From: Pseudonocardia sp.
GTDB lineage: Bacteria; Actinomycetota; Actinomycetes; Mycobacteriales; Pseudonocardiaceae
Length of the DNA stretch: 40,422 bases
Reading direction: 5' to 3'
NCBI GenBank assembly: GCA_025869365.1
Contig: JAOZVV010000118.1
Coordinates: 1 to 40,422, forward strand
A model generated the notes under the pieces. The model was given only the letters and a program-made list of their open reading frames with translations. It was not told the origin of the DNA and ran no database searches. Position 1 is the first letter of the stretch, and every line of letters starts with the position of its first letter. This document shows positions 39,135 through 40,422 of the stretch, one piece after another. A program made the position numbers and the translations under genes.

Positions 39135-40422
39135 ATGAGCACGGACCAGAACGGCGGCGCGGGCAGCACAGGCAGCCGGAGCGGCTCGAACAGCCCGAAC
39201 AGCCCGAACAGCCCGATCAGCGCTGACGACGGACTCGCGGACTTCGGCTACAACCAGTCCCTGGACAGGAGCATCGGCAAGTTCGCCAGCTTCGCGGCCG
39301 GGATCAGCTACATCTCGATCCTGACCGGCACCTTCCAGCTCTTCGCGTTCGGCTTCGGCACCGGCGGGCCCGCCTACTGGTGGTCCTGGCCGATGGTGTT
39401 CGTCGGGCAGCTCATGGTGGCGCTCTGCTTCGCGGAGCTGGCCGGGCGCTACCCCGTCGCCGGGTCCGTCTACAACTGGTCCAAGCGGCTGGCGGGGCCG
39501 ACGGTCTCCTGGCTCGCGGGCTGGATGATGTTCACCGCCTCGGTCGTCACGGTGACCGCGGTCGTCCTGGGCTACCAGCTGACGCTGCCGCAGATCTGGT
39601 CCGGGTTCCAGCTGGTCGGGGACGGCACCGGCGCCTCGGACTACACGATCAACGCCGTCATCTGGGGCACCGTGCTGATCATCTTCACCACCGTGGTGAA
39701 CGCGTTCGGGGTCAAGCTCATGTCCCGGATCAACAGCACCGGGGTCTTCATCGAGCTGATCGCGGCGGTCCTGCTCGTGATCCTGCTGGGCATCAACATC
39801 GTCAACCCGCCGTCCGTCATCGTGGACACCGGGGGCATCGGGGCGGGGCAGCCGGGCGGGTACTTCGGGGTCTTCCTGATCGCGGCGCTGGCCAGCGCGT
39901 ACGTCATGTACGGCTTCGACACCGCGAGCTCGCTGGGGGAGGAGACCGTCGACCCGCGCCGGACCGCCCCGAGCGCCATCCTCCGTGCGGTGATCGCCTC
40001 GTTCGTCATCGGCGGCCTGATCCTGCTCTTCGCGATCCTGGCCGCGCCGAACCTGGCCGACCCCGCGATCGGGGAGTCCTCCGGCGGGCTGCAGCTGATC
40101 GTGCTGCAGGTCCTCGGCGGGCCGGTCGGCAAGCTGTTCCTGATCTGCATCATCGTGGCCATCACCGTGTGCGCCCTCGCGGTGCACACCGCCGGTATCC
40201 GGCTGATGTTCGCCATGGCCAGGGACAACGCGCTGCCGGGCGGGGCGCGGCTGGCGAGGATCGACCCCAAGCGGAAGACCCCGGTCGTCCCGGCCGTGCT
40301 GATCGGCGTCGCGGCCGTGCTCATCCTGGTGGTGAACATCGGGATCCCGGAGATCTTCACCGCGGTCACCAGCGTCGCGATCATCATGATCTACATCGCG
40401 TACCTGCTGGTCACGGTGCCCA
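39135..40422 (+). CDS. APC-family amino acid/amine permease, N-terminal part
   Basis: 429 codons from ATG at 39135 (GGAGG 9 bases upstream), cut by the window end. A Ser/Asn/Pro-rich N-terminus precedes ten or so visible membrane segments, e.g. FASFAAGISYISILTGTFQL, GTVLIIFTTVVNAFGVKLM and GGPVGKLFLICIIVAITVCA. The GISYISILTG start is a typical APC helix 1. It follows the aldehyde dehydrogenase by 45 bases and probably imports the substrate (choline, betaine, or another amine) of the cluster. Confidence 0.93.
   Translation, partial: MSTDQNGGAGSTGSRSGSNSPNSPNSPISADDGLADFGYNQSLDRSIGKFASFAAGISYISILTGTFQLFAFGFGTGGPAYWWSWPMVFVGQLMVALCFAELAGRYPVAGSVYNWSKRLAGPTVSWLAGWMMFTASVVTVTAVVLGYQLTLPQIWSGFQLVGDGTGASDYTINAVIWGTVLIIFTTVVNAFGVKLMSRINSTGVFIELIAAVLLVILLGINIVNPPSVIVDTGGIGAGQPGGYFGVFLIAALASAYVMYGFDTASSLGEETVDPRRTAPSAILRAVIASFVIGGLILLFAILAAPNLADPAIGESSGGLQLIVLQVLGGPVGKLFLICIIVAITVCALAVHTAGIRLMFAMARDNALPGGARLARIDPKRKTPVVPAVLIGVAAVLILVVNIGIPEIFTAVTSVAIIMIYIAYLLVTVP
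39189..39215 (+). repeat. Three 9-bp tandem repeats in the permease N-terminus
   Basis: AACAGCCCG three times in a row, encoding N-S-P units in the hydrophilic N-terminal tail. A slippage-prone low-complexity tract; no functional claim. Confidence 0.8.

Noticed and set aside
37662-40187. 841-residue minus-strand frame
   Set aside because: Antisense shadow of the aldehyde dehydrogenase and permease genes; composition typical of shadows.

Overview
The window is high-GC actinobacterial DNA, probably Pseudonocardiaceae-like; this is inferred from GC-rich codon use and gene families, not from a marker gene. It has two unlike halves. Positions 1-22986 are the right-hand part of an integrated mobile element whose left end lies outside the window. 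Positions 22987-40422 are host chromosome with visibly higher GC.

The element ends at a 38-nt 3' fragment of a tRNA-Asn gene (22949-22986), which marks the right attachment site. Reading leftward on the minus strand from a promoter/operator near 16530, it carries an excisionase-like HTH protein, a NUMOD4/HNH endonuclease, a RepA-like helicase ATPase, small unknown proteins, both terminase subunits, portal, scaffold, two small predicted virion proteins, a protein with 13 tandem 24-residue repeats, an HK97-type capsid, head-tail connectors, the tail tube, a tail-assembly chaperone pair with a -1 frameshift site, and the start of the tape measure. This is a siphophage virion module.

Between 16866 and 22807 the content is like an actinobacterial integrative conjugative element (AICE): a zinc-ribbon protein, an ArdC-like antirestriction protein and a degenerate lipoyl-domain protein on the plus strand; a HUH rolling-circle initiator, an FtsK/TraB-like translocase and a small membrane protein on the minus strand; then a BldC/MerR-like HTH gene and a membrane protein next to the att site. 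A 212-bp nested inverted repeat (16649-16860) separates the two modules and is a candidate replication or transfer origin. No integrase and no classical repressor are visible.

The chromosomal part starts with cytochrome c oxidase subunit I and passes through hydrolases, a DUF5994 protein, a GMC oxidoreductase, a methyltransferase and a small HTH regulator. From 31733 to the end, with one unrelated gene, it holds a probable choline/betaine (or related methylamine) catabolic locus: a Rieske ferredoxin, an FAD/GcvT demethylating dehydrogenase, a Rieske oxygenase, a divergent IclR regulator, an aldehyde dehydrogenase and an APC permease cut by the window end. A shared GTGC-N5-GCAC palindrome lies upstream of both operons and is a candidate IclR operator.

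The most interesting points are the phage/AICE hybrid architecture, the nested palindromes, two families of short repeats in the phage half, the 24-residue repeat protein and the lipoyl-fold protein lacking its lysine.
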